From contig JAGRCC010000130.1 of the NCBI GenBank assembly GCA_020433785.1, forward strand, positions 1-19,814: DNA of 19,814 nucleotides. Direction: 5' to 3'. Each line of letters begins with the position of its first letter. Positions within the stretch are counted from its first letter, which is position 1. Source of the stretch: Anaerolineae bacterium (GTDB taxonomy: Bacteria; Chloroflexota; Anaerolineae; 4572-78; J111). A model generated the notes under the pieces. The model was not told the origin of the DNA. It searched no databases and worked only from the letters and a program-made list of their open reading frames with translations. Of this stretch, positions 6,610 to 13,396 are shown piece after piece. A program made the translations under genes and the position numbers.

Positions 6610-7482
6610 CTATTTCTTGGCTTTGGACCCTTGAAACTGGAGCTTGACAAAAGCCTGCGGCTCACGTACCACCACTTGCACGCGCTCTAACACGCGGAAG
6701 CGATGATTGCCGAAGGGGTCTTCCGAATTGTAGACGGTAATTGCATCTTGGGCGATGTGAACGGCGGTTGGGCTACCACCTAAAGAAACGAGCAAGCCGG
6801 TATATTCCGGGAGTGTCCCTGTGCCGTAAAAACGGCCATCAACCAACGGATTAATCCGGTCAGAGGTGGTGACCAACGTGTTAGGAACCGGGGCGTGGGT
6901 ATCGGCGAATATGCTTGTTTCAAGCACCAGCGCGTAGGGGCCGGGGTGACCGGCCGCGATAAGCTGACCAATGCCTTTGCTAACGGCGGTGAAGGTGTTC
7001 TCGCCAAAGCCGCCGCTGGCTAACGGTTCCACGGTAATGGGGGTCTGCATCCCGGCAAGGTTCAGCAAGCCGGTCCAGTCGGAGCGCATATTGGCAACTG
7101 CAACTCCTTGGGGTAAGGGCGCTTGCGTACCCTGGAAAAAGAGCAAGTCTTCGGCCAGAGCCACTTTTCTGCCGCTTAACTGAGCCAGCGTTTTCGCGGT
7201 GCTTAGCGTGGCTTCGTTGTTGACTTGGCTTTGGGTTAGGGCAAACTTGGCTGAGATTTCAAGAAACGGTAAGGTGACGCCTTCCTTAATCATCAGCGGG
7301 TCGCCGGGCGTTTCACCTAAGGTTAGGATATCCGCCTGTACATTGTCTTGGCCGGGCTTTTGCTGCGACGGGAAGATTTTCTGCGCCACGCGCACCCGCC
7401 CGACATCTGCCATAACTTCTTTGTCGATATCACTCCAGATTTGTGAAGTCCATACAGACCCTCGTCCAAAATTGTTAGCCAT
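6610..7482 (-). CDS. Encapsulin shell protein (Family-1-like, HK97 fold)
   Basis: 290 residues from the ATG at 7482. TAAGGAGG lies five bases upstream, so the open frame extending to 7569 is not used. I recall the Thermotoga encapsulin sequence, and this protein follows it throughout: an N-terminal helix with W-x-x-ID (residues 16-20), an E-loop region at about 48-72, LPFLEISAKFAL (71-82) matching LPLIELRATFTL, ALAEDLLFFQG (108-118) matching the EDEVIFRG helix end, GPYALVLE (181-188) matching GPYTLVIN, and a C-terminal stretch (RFRVLERVQVVVREPQAFVKLQF, 261-283) matching [21 protein letters not shown]. The length is that of encapsulins, which self-assemble into protein shells that hold cargo enzymes. 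The N-terminal helix is characteristic of Family 1 and helps bind cargo peptides. No phage genes (portal, terminase, protease) lie nearby, which argues against a prophage capsid. Confidence 0.87.
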   Translation of the reverse strand: MANNFGRGSVWTSQIWSDIDKEVMADVGRVRVAQKIFPSQQKPGQDNVQADILTLGETPGDPLMIKEGVTLPFLEISAKFALTQSQVNNEATLSTAKTLAQLSGRKVALAEDLLFFQGTQAPLPQGVAVANMRSDWTGLLNLAGMQTPITVEPLASGGFGENTFTAVSKGIGQLIAAGHPGPYALVLETSIFADTHAPVPNTLVTTSDRINPLVDGRFYGTGTLPEYTGLLVSLGGSPTAVHIAQDAITVYNSEDPFGNHRFRVLERVQVVVREPQAFVKLQFQGSKAKK

Positions 7483-7487
7483 TATAG

Positions 7488-7495
7488 CCTCCTTA
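7488..7495 (-). promoter_or_regulatory. Strong ribosome binding site of the encapsulin gene
   Basis: TAAGGAGG on the coding strand lies five bases before the ATG at 7482. It is among the best Shine-Dalgarno matches in the window, fitting the high expression a multi-subunit shell needs. It sets the start 29 codons inside the longer open frame. Confidence 0.8.
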
Positions 7496-7527
7496 GTTTC
7501 AATCAGGACTTGTTTGATGCGATACTT

Positions 7528-7587
7528 AAGTAGGGGCGCACCCTGGTGATCGCCCTGTAGGGCAGGCACCAGGCCATGCCCCTACTT
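7528..7587. repeat. Nested palindromic repeat element (MITE/REP-like)
   Basis: A 60-bp element with three nested perfect stems: AAGTAGGGGC (7528-7537) with GCCCCTACTT (7578-7587), CCTGGTG (7542-7548) with CACCAGG (7567-7573), and GCCCT (7552-7556) with AGGGC (7559-7563). It fills the gap between the encapsulin gene and the upstream NTF2/VOC gene. From memory, similar GTAGGGGC-armed palindromes are scattered through Chloroflexota and some cyanobacterial genomes. Transcribed, it would fold into a long hairpin that could separate expression of the shell gene from the genes before it. Confidence 0.8.
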
Positions 7588-7616
7588 CCAGCAAGCATGA
7601 TGTTTAGAAATAAATA

Positions 7617-8621
7617 TTAAAAATCGCCTTCCAGCAGTTCAACAAAGGTGCCGTCCGGGTCTTTGAAACAAACAATACTAACGGATGTCCCCGGCAAAAG
7701 CTTGGGTTCCGATAGGAACTCAACCCCTTGCCCTCGCAGATAATCATACATCTGCCAAATGTCGGTTGTTTTCAAACACATACGGGCAATGCCGGTATGG
7801 TACAGATGGGGATACGGGGTTCCGGTGGGCGGCGGATCTTGAAACTCAAGCAAATCGATCCGGGTCGCGTCCGGGCCATCGCCCAGGCGCAGGTGAGCGC
7901 CTTTGATATTGGCCCGATCCATCCCAAAGGCGTCGGCCATCTCCTGGCTTTCCATCCCATCGCCAAAATCCATAATGACTTTGAAGCCCAGCATTTGATA
8001 AAATGGTATGGTCCGCGTGAGATCGGTACAGTTAATGTTGAAATGGAAAATGCGGTCGATAGGCAGCTGCGCCACTAGTGGCCATTTTGGCCCGGCTATC
8101 GACCACTTGGGAGCGTAGCCATTGCTTGCCCGGTAAATGCCTTCCTCGTGCTCGGTGAAATACTTGCGCATCAGGCCGGGCTGCACTGCTCGTCCGCCGC
8201 GACTAACGGTATAGACTGACGCTTTTTCGCCGATCGGCAGCGACGGGTCGAAGATGGGGTTGGCGTCCATATAAATGCGTAGTTCATCGATCTTATCGCC
8301 ATCGAAGCGGAAGATGTCAGAACAGGGCAGGACGACGGAGGTGCCGTCTTTGCGCCAATACATCACATCCATTTCGACAAACACCGTGTCGCCTTTTTCC
8401 CACACGTTCCTAATGTCGTGATAAAGCGCGGCCACGGCGCCAAAGAAATTTTCAACCGAGTCGTAAATTTCCCCATGGTTTAAGCACGGTTCGGCGTTGC
8501 CAAAATGGTACACCGGGTCGTCGGTAAAAAAGCTGGCAAACCCGGCCGAGTCAAAGGCTTCACCCCGGCCAAATAAGCGTACACATGTGTCTGCCATTAC
8601 TCCTGGAATTCTATCCGTCAT
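7617..8621 (-). CDS. NTF2-like (SnoaL-type) / VOC (glyoxalase-fold) fusion protein
   Basis: 334 residues, ATG with AGAGGAGA upstream. Residues 8-125 look like an NTF2/SnoaL-like domain (FASFFTDDPVYHFGN, GDTVFVEMDVMYW, CSDIFRFDGDKIDELRIYMD). Residues 188-334 are a vicinal-oxygen-chelate domain. It shows the expected metal ligands: His193 (FHFNINC), Glu259 (LLEF), His275 (HTGIARM) and Glu328 (FVELLEGDF). VOC enzymes include extradiol dioxygenases, glyalase-type isomerases and epimerases that use one divalent metal. With both EthD fusions and the CMD-like protein nearby, a ring-cleaving or isomerising step is plausible but not shown. There is no recognisable DYS motif or low-complexity linker, so nothing marks it as cargo. 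Confidence 0.85.
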   Translation of the reverse strand: MTDRIPGVMADTCVRLFGRGEAFDSAGFASFFTDDPVYHFGNAEPCLNHGEIYDSVENFFGAVAALYHDIRNVWEKGDTVFVEMDVMYWRKDGTSVVLPCSDIFRFDGDKIDELRIYMDANPIFDPSLPIGEKASVYTVSRGGRAVQPGLMRKYFTEHEEGIYRASNGYAPKWSIAGPKWPLVAQLPIDRIFHFNINCTDLTRTIPFYQMLGFKVIMDFGDGMESQEMADAFGMDRANIKGAHLRLGDGPDATRIDLLEFQDPPPTGTPYPHLYHTGIARMCLKTTDIWQMYDYLRGQGVEFLSEPKLLPGTSVSIVCFKDPDGTFVELLEGDF

Positions 8622-8819
8622 AAGATGCGTCTCCTCTGAAAATAGGCAAATTTAAAAATTGCCAATTCAGTAACTTTTATTAGGTCGGGGTCTGGATTCG
8701 GCTCCCCACCTGATTCCGACTTAAGTTAACGAGATATTTGTAACTTTGCTGTTGTTGAACCGTAGTTCGGTTAAACTCCCTAATAGCCAGCGAAACGTGA
8801 TCTGACGCCTAACGCTTGA

Positions 8820-10163
8820 TTAATCTCCAAAACTGGCAGCTAAGGCCTTAGACCAAAACATACCATTGGGATCCATCTGTTGGCGGAGCGCGTTGAACTT
8901 GTCCCAGTTAGGATACATTCGCCGCAGATCGGCCGGGTCTAAATAGATGAGTTTACCCAGGTGAGGGCGACCACCATGGTTGAGCATTAGCCGTTCGATG
9001 CGCATCACCATATCTTTAACGTGAGAGGGTGTACCCTCAAATAGGTTATGATAGATGCCGCACTGCACGCACTGTTCATCGGCGGCGCTCAACCAGGCGG
9101 TTTCGGGGGCAACTTTCTTAAGCCAAACAATCGGCAGGTAGAAGTCGCCTTTGTCTATCTCCGCCTGCATATCGGCCAGCGCTGCCTCAAAGTTAGAGAC
9201 AGGTACAGACCACTCAGCCCCAGCGATGGGCACCGATTGAAAAGACATCAAAATCTCATGGGCCGGCCCTACTTTTTCGATATCTTGAAAGAAAACGTCC
9301 ATTAAGTAGCGATTTCGGGCCGGAAACGTGGAAGGCAGAATGTTGGCTAACTCGGCCACGGCGCCGATGTATTTTTCAACATCCAACCCCATACGTTCCA
9401 AGTCTTCCGGGTTATTGGGATCAAACCCGGTGGATGAGGCCGCTTCGGCCAAGTTTTTGGCTTCAGCCGCGTCTGAAATAATATCCACTGTCGCCAATAC
9501 CGCCCGGCCGGTGTGGGGAAACCATAACACATAGGACATTTCCCCTTCGGTTATATACCGTTGCCAATCTTCGACGGGGATTTGGGTGCGTTTCATCGAC
9601 ACATAAAAAGCATCGACCACTTTCAGAGTAATAGAAGATAAAATACCCAGCACACCCATGGACACACGTACAGCATCTAATCGTTCATCGGCTTCATCAA
9701 GTTCAAGCACATTCCCATCAGCCGTAACTAGGCGGCAACCAATCATGCTCGATGAGTTACTGGCCGGGCCGCTGCCGTGGCTGCCGGTGCTGACCGAGCC
9801 ACCAACCGTCACCCAATCTACGGCCGGTGCTGTGTCTAAGGTTAATCCCTTTTCCCAAAGTGCCTTGTGGACTTCTTCCAGGGTGACCCCGCTCTCGCAG
9901 GTAATCGTTTTATTCTCAACATCGATTTCGGTAATCTTGTTGAGATTCTTGGTGGTCATCATGACATCTTCACAATGCCACAACGTATTCCAGGAGGTTT
10001 GTAGGCCAATAACCCGGAGTTTCTTTTGATTATCGCGGCAAAATTGCACTAACTCTACAATTTCGGCTTCATTTTGGGGGGCGTAAACTTCGGCTGACCC
10101 GCCAAAATCAGTAAAACCTGACCAATCGGCCAATCGGATGGTTTCCATATGCAGGGGCTTCAT
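8820..10163 (-). CDS. FAD-linked oxidase (aldonolactone/alditol oxidase-like)
   Basis: 447 residues, ATG with TAGGAG seven bases upstream. That TAGGAG contains the stop codon of the DJ-1-like gene, so the two are translationally close. Residues 20-185 are the PCMH-type FAD-binding domain, including GGSVSTGSHGSG (121-132) that binds the cofactor. The C-terminus has RPHLGKLIYL and FNALRQQMDPNGMF, the HxGK and DP-x-GMF signatures of the D-arabinono-lactone/alditol oxidase family. Members oxidise sugars, lactones or polyols, often producing H2O2 with oxygen. Where relatives usually have GxGHS with a His that binds FAD covalently, this protein reads VIGLQTSW (51-58), with Thr in the His position, so FAD is probably bound non-covalently. 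It likely supplies an oxidation step for the cluster. Confidence 0.85.
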   Translation of the reverse strand: MKPLHMETIRLADWSGFTDFGGSAEVYAPQNEAEIVELVQFCRDNQKKLRVIGLQTSWNTLWHCEDVMMTTKNLNKITEIDVENKTITCESGVTLEEVHKALWEKGLTLDTAPAVDWVTVGGSVSTGSHGSGPASNSSSMIGCRLVTADGNVLELDEADERLDAVRVSMGVLGILSSITLKVVDAFYVSMKRTQIPVEDWQRYITEGEMSYVLWFPHTGRAVLATVDIISDAAEAKNLAEAASSTGFDPNNPEDLERMGLDVEKYIGAVAELANILPSTFPARNRYLMDVFFQDIEKVGPAHEILMSFQSVPIAGAEWSVPVSNFEAALADMQAEIDKGDFYLPIVWLKKVAPETAWLSAADEQCVQCGIYHNLFEGTPSHVKDMVMRIERLMLNHGGRPHLGKLIYLDPADLRRMYPNWDKFNALRQQMDPNGMFWSKALAASFGD

Positions 10164-10172
10164 ATGGCACTC

Positions 10173-10772
10173 CTAATTTTTCTCAATCTCTTGCACAAAA
10201 ACTTCCATAAATTGATCGACCATGCCGGGGTGCTTGCCTGAGATCAAGTTGCCATCTATCACCAGGTCGGCTGTTTCATCATCTTCGGTGTAAATTACTT
10301 CGCCCCCAGCATTTTCAACATCGCACACAATATTGTGAGCGCAGGTCACCTGGCGGCCCTTGAGTAAATCCGAATCGGCGCAGAGCAACCACATACTGTG
10401 GCAGATGGTACCAACCTTGGCCTGCTGCTCCATCGCTTTGCGTAAGAAGACGACGGCCGGAGCCTGATTTTTTTGACCTTTTTTGATTTTTACTTGATAG
10501 CGTAGGCGGTCTGTGGCATAGGCACCAATGAGGATGATGCCTGCATAATCAGAGGGGTTAATATCGTTGACTTCGGTAGATACAGTTACCCGCTCTTCAA
10601 CGATGTTATCTTCCGGATTGGAGCCAAAGTGGAGTTCCGGTTGGCCCCATAAATGAGAGATATACTCAACTTCATACCCTTGCGTTGGAAAATACTCATT
10701 GAATCGACGGTATTCGGTAGGGTCAAAATGGTCTTCAATAAGCACACCAATTTTCCCTTTGAGCTCTGCCAT
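10173..10772 (-). CDS. DJ-1/PfpI-family (class I glutamine amidotransferase-like) protein
   Basis: 199 residues, ATG preceded by GCGAGGT. The fold is read from an N-terminal KIGVLIEDHFDPTEY strand-turn with a conserved Glu13, the DYAGIILIGAY strand, and the nucleophile elbow GTICHSMWLL with Cys124 followed by His125. This matches the C-H pair of DJ-1/PfpI proteins, whose roles include deglycase/glyoxalase, protease, hydratase (isocyanide hydratase) and chaperone activities. The insertion around residues 90-105 is Lys-rich. The stop overlaps the ribosome binding site of the FAD oxidase, so both are in one transcript. Deglycation or detoxification of a reactive product is one possible role; the sequence cannot decide. 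Confidence 0.85.
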   Translation of the reverse strand: MAELKGKIGVLIEDHFDPTEYRRFNEYFPTQGYEVEYISHLWGQPELHFGSNPEDNIVEERVTVSTEVNDINPSDYAGIILIGAYATDRLRYQVKIKKGQKNQAPAVVFLRKAMEQQAKVGTICHSMWLLCADSDLLKGRQVTCAHNIVCDVENAGGEVIYTEDDETADLVIDGNLISGKHPGMVDQFMEVFVQEIEKN

Positions 10773-10924
10773 AAATATTACCTCGCTAAACTACAAGAAA
10801 GTTTTTACTATAACTACTTATGTCATCTGATCCGTACGGGCTGCCAAATCTCATAAGGTCATCATTCCTATGGGACGGGCAGGGCACAGGGATAACCACG
10901 CCTACGTTTTACAACAGAAACTAA

Positions 10925-11143
10925 TTAATCTAAAGGTGGAACAGCATCGGCGATGCACTTTTCAATCCACGCTTTAATTAAATCTGGGAGTTCATCTAGC
11001 TGCCGAAATTGACCTACAATCTTTTCATCCAGAGCAATTAAATTGCCGTGTTGTACGTTTCCATCTTTATCAACTAATAGACGGGTAACTAACGTAAAAT
11101 ACCGTCTATCAAGCAATTTGGTGGTTTCACTCTTTTTTGTCAA
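10925..11143 (-). CDS. Small hypothetical protein (72 aa)
   Basis: The start is a TTG at 11143 with AAGGG seven bases upstream; no ATG is available. I do not recognise the family. The N-terminus is basic (TKKSETTKLLDRR), a predicted beta-hairpin follows (YFTLVTRLLVDKDGNVQHGNLIAL), then an amphipathic helix to the end. It has no signal peptide or membrane segment. It sits between the BTAD regulator and the DJ-1-like gene on the same strand, 152 bases before the latter. A short open frame on the other strand at 11339 has a loosely similar hairpin (RFLIDSQGNRQ). Confidence 0.5.
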   Translation of the reverse strand: MTKKSETTKLLDRRYFTLVTRLLVDKDGNVQHGNLIALDEKIVGQFRQLDELPDLIKAWIEKCIADAVPPLD

Positions 11144-11338
11144 AGAAAAACCCTTAGAACTCGTCCATGAATAAGTTTTCGTTTTGAGGTATGATGCCTG
11201 TCACCAAAAAAGTAACAGAGAAGATACCGAGGCCAGGCAGAGTAATTTACTAAGGCAAATAGGCCAGTTGCCTGGAGGCCGAAGATGACCCGGATAATTT
11301 AGAAGCCGAACCTCGGCCTTTATCCAGGTGATATTCGG
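11144..11338. other. Non-coding stretch with two strong hairpins
   Basis: I see no protein gene here. Two paired structures stand out: CCAGGCA (11234-11240) with TGCCTGG (11270-11276), enclosing AGTAA-T-TTACT (11242-11252); and GGATAA (11292-11297) with TTATCC (11320-11325), enclosing GCCGA-ACC-TCGGC (11305-11317). This could be a structured leader, a small RNA or a remnant of a palindromic element. It lies directly before the small plus-strand frames at 11339. Confidence 0.35.
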
Positions 11339-11577
11339 TTGTCAAAATACAAAGTTATCTATGGACGATTCCTTATTGACAGCCAAGGTAATCGTCAAAT
11401 TAGGATTTGAAGATTTTTAGCGTGTGCAGTTGCTACATTAGTAAAGGGAAAAATGAGGACTTCCCCTTAATCCTCGACCCACAGGAATTATTCGACCCTA
11501 TTACGCAGGTCAATATATTGACGCAGGACCTTGAGGCTCGAGTGCCATTATCTCATCACAGGCTGATGTCTGTATGA
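11339..11577 (+). pseudogene. Two overlapping tiny frames, possible frameshifted small gene
   Basis: Frame 1 runs from a TTG at 11339 to TGA at 11410 (23 aa, with a YGRFLIDSQGNRQ hairpin), with AGGTGA about eight bases before it. Frame 2 begins at a TTG (11407) overlapping that stop and runs to TGA at 11577 (56 aa, containing DFPLILDPQELFDPITQ). One base change would join them into a single protein of about 80 residues. Either this is a decayed small gene, a coupled pair, or chance. I recognise no family, and the plus orientation is opposite to all neighbouring genes. Confidence 0.25.
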
Positions 11578-11693
11578 TAACGGTCTGAAATCACAATGAA
11601 TTTAGTCTGAAGTTCTTCTCAGAAATACCTGAAGTTGTTGTTGTCTTGATTGGGAAAAGGTTTGGTGGGCAAAATATAGCCAATCATTGAATA

Positions 11694-12494
11694 TTAGACG
11701 TTGGTCGGATCCAGCCGAATTTGGTCGAAAAGTTCCTGTGTAGCCAGTTCGGGTTTAATATCAAATTCTGCCGTCAGAACCTGGCAGCAAAGTTGATATT
11801 GGCGCAGCGCTTGCGCTCGTGTACCCAGGCGTACATAACAGCGCATCGCCTGTCGGTGGGCATCTTCCCGACAAGGGTCGTGTTTGAGCAAGCGGTGGAT
11901 GTAGGATAAGGTCTTGGTATAGTCGCCAAGAGAATAGGCGTAGTCTGACAGTGAGGCCAATAAGTCCAAAAATGCCGCGCGTAACCGTTCTCCCTCAATT
12001 ATAGTTTGAATGCTGGAGTCACCGCCCAAATCGCCTTTATAAAGGTTCAATGCCCCTTCATAAAAAGCGATGCCTTTTTCATGTTCGCCTTTGTTTAATA
12101 AGCGCATCCCCTCAGCTCGCCAGGCGTCGAAATAATCGATATCGATGCCGATCTCTTCCGACGTATCGAGGTAGTAATACCCATTATCGTGGTTAACCAA
12201 ACTATCCCGTTTGGAAAACTTCTTAGTCAGCTTATTGAGTTGATAAATCAGGCTGTTGAGCGATTGGCCGGCCAGAGTTGTATCACATCCCGGCCAGAGT
12301 TGTTCCAGGATCTGAGTTCGTTCCAGGCGATACTGCCGCGTTAAAGCCAGATGAGTCAGTAACAACTCAGATTTGCTGCCACTGCTGATTGGCACCTGTA
12401 TATCGTACATCATCAGCCTGAATGGTCCCAACAGAGAAATCATGATGGGCGCGAGATTTTCTTGATGAGATATTTGAACAAAAATGCTATTCAC
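11694..12494 (-). CDS. BTAD/SARP-type transcriptional regulator
   Basis: 266 residues from a GTG at 12494, which has GGAGGA seven bases upstream. An in-frame TTG at 12512 would lie upstream of that site and is less likely. Residues about 15-95 resemble the OmpR-like winged-helix domain of SARP regulators (ISLLGPFRLMMYD, QILEQLWPG, SLNSLIYQLNKL). Residues about 105-266 are the bacterial transcriptional activation domain with TPR-like helices (AFYEGALNLYKGDL, LLKHDPCREDAHRQAMRCYVRLGTRAQALRQYQLC). There is no ATPase or sensor domain. SARP-type proteins activate secondary-metabolite clusters by binding direct repeats next to promoters. Its place at the head of the same-strand array suggests it is the pathway-specific activator of the encapsulin cluster; that is inference. 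Confidence 0.85.
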   Translation of the reverse strand: MNSIFVQISHQENLAPIMISLLGPFRLMMYDIQVPISSGSKSELLLTHLALTRQYRLERTQILEQLWPGCDTTLAGQSLNSLIYQLNKLTKKFSKRDSLVNHDNGYYYLDTSEEIGIDIDYFDAWRAEGMRLLNKGEHEKGIAFYEGALNLYKGDLGGDSSIQTIIEGERLRAAFLDLLASLSDYAYSLGDYTKTLSYIHRLLKHDPCREDAHRQAMRCYVRLGTRAQALRQYQLCCQVLTAEFDIKPELATQELFDQIRLDPTNV

Positions 12495-12501
12495 AATTTG
12501 T

Positions 12502-12507
12502 TCCTCC
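12502..12507 (-). promoter_or_regulatory. Ribosome binding site deciding the GTG start of the BTAD regulator
   Basis: GGAGGA on the coding strand ends seven bases before GTG at 12494. A 17-codon frame (12540 to 12487) ends across this start, but it has no binding site of its own. Confidence 0.65.
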
Positions 12508-12710
12508 CTCAATTAGTCGCTGTAAATCATTTAACTTCATTGCTATATTCTTATGTGTAATTCTGGGAGATTAGTTCTTAGCGGTAAAAGTGTGTTGAGC
12601 CGAAAAATCCTTTGCTGGAGCATCTACTTATGAACTGCCGTTCAAGTCAATGCGGAGACGGCGTGAACTAGTATTTGAAATCGAAGTTGATCATGAAGTC
12701 TAAGCCTATG

Positions 12711-12845
12711 TTACCGGTTATAGCCGTAAACCCAATTTGCCCCCAGAGCTTTACAATGTAAGGGCCAATCTATCTCATTGGATATAGGGTGTGCCTTGGA
12801 GTAATCTGCGGCCGAATCTTTGTAATAGTGGATTCGGTTTTTCAT
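12711..12845 (-). CDS. 44-aa microprotein carrying the cluster's YY-[RK]-D-x-x-ADYS motif
   Basis: The ATG at 12845 follows AAAAGGAGG (12852-12860) with six bases between, an excellent ribosome binding site, and the frame stops with TAA at 12711. The product has 44 residues. Residues 4-16 read RIHYYKDSAADYS, identical at 9 of 13 positions to residues 364-376 of the EthD/NTF2 fusion (RINYYRDLSADYS). The rest (SNEIDWPLHCKALGANWVYGYNR) has no family I recognise. There is no membrane segment or signal peptide. It lies 216 bases upstream of the BTAD regulator on the same strand and may be co-transcribed. It may be a stand-alone motif-bearing peptide (a targeting or regulatory peptide) or the 5' remnant of a lost NTF2-like gene. 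Confidence 0.6.
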   Translation of the reverse strand: MKNRIHYYKDSAADYSKAHPISNEIDWPLHCKALGANWVYGYNR

Positions 12846-12851
12846 GTTTTA

Positions 12852-12860
12852 CCTCCTTTT
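12852..12860 (-). promoter_or_regulatory. Strong ribosome binding site of the 44-aa microORF
   Basis: AAAAGGAGG on the coding strand, six bases before ATG. A near-perfect match to the 16S rRNA anti-Shine-Dalgarno is the main reason to treat this short frame as a gene. Confidence 0.65.
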
Positions 12861-13261
12861 GCTGATAGGCTTATAACAATTAATAGCTGAGTTCTGAAGC
12901 AACAGTACAACTTGTCTCTCTCTCATTCAGGTTTAAGCGTTACAATTAACATATCTTAACCTTTGAATGACTGGCAGACACGGCTAAGTACGGAGATCTA
13001 TTTATAAGGTGGCTCCTTCCATGCAGAAAGTTTCAACGCAATTGAACTACTTTTGGTAGAATAGTTAAGAAGCACTATTTGTTATACAGTTATATGGGGG
13101 TAAACTATTAGCTGTTTGTTAAAAAGGAGTGAGAAAAGAAGGGTTGGTTGGTCTAAGCCGTTAGCAGTGTCTAAAAAGCACGAAGTTCATCAGCTGACCT
13201 AAAACTTCTGCCTTCAGGCGGCACACTTTTCCCCTTCCCCTATTTATTTTCTGTCAGCACC
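12861..13261. other. AT-rich leader/intergenic stretch without a gene
   Basis: No frame with a credible start and ribosome binding site was found on either strand. If the promoter at 13267-13295 serves the leftward cluster, this would be a leader of about 400 bases before the microORF. A small CCTTCAGG-centred hairpin at about 13210-13220 is the only structure noted. Confidence 0.4.
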
Positions 13262-13295
13262 TCTCAATTATTATATATATTGTGAGAACTGTCAA
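13262..13295 (-). promoter_or_regulatory. Sigma70-like promoter with operator-like inverted repeat, pointing into the cluster
   Basis: On the minus strand a perfect TTGACA (-35, 13290-13295) is followed after 17 bases by AATAAT (-10, 13267-13272); TATAAT at 13270-13275 is an alternative at 14-base spacing. TCTCA (13262-13266) and TGAGA (13283-13287) form an inverted repeat that covers the -10 and spacer, as a repressor or activator site would. The direction fits the microORF and BTAD gene. Confidence 0.5.
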
Positions 13296-13396
13296 GTGGT
13301 TTTCCTATTATAGGGGGGTGATTTTTGGTATTTGGGAGGTTAATGGCCAATGATTCCCCAAAAACAAGGCCAATTTTACCCGGTTTGTAGCAGCCG

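Noticed and set aside
6610..7482. Prophage major capsid protein as the identity of the HK97-fold gene
   Set aside because: No terminase, portal, protease, tail or integrase genes nearby; length, N-terminal helix and C-terminal strand match encapsulins.
7483..7569. N-terminal extension of the encapsulin frame to 7569
   Set aside because: The strong ribosome binding site TAAGGAGG lies before the ATG at 7482, and part of the extension overlaps the palindromic repeat; the extension has no counterpart in encapsulins.
12487..12540. 17-codon leader frame whose stop overlaps the GTG of the BTAD gene
   Set aside because: No ribosome binding site of its own and no regulatory codon run; the overlap alone is not enough.
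13106..13122. TATTAGCTG-T/C-TTGT-T/C-AA shared with 16716-16732 (15 of 17 identical), considered as a common regulatory element
   Set aside because: Across all pairs in 20 kb several matches of this quality are expected by chance, and the two contexts differ.
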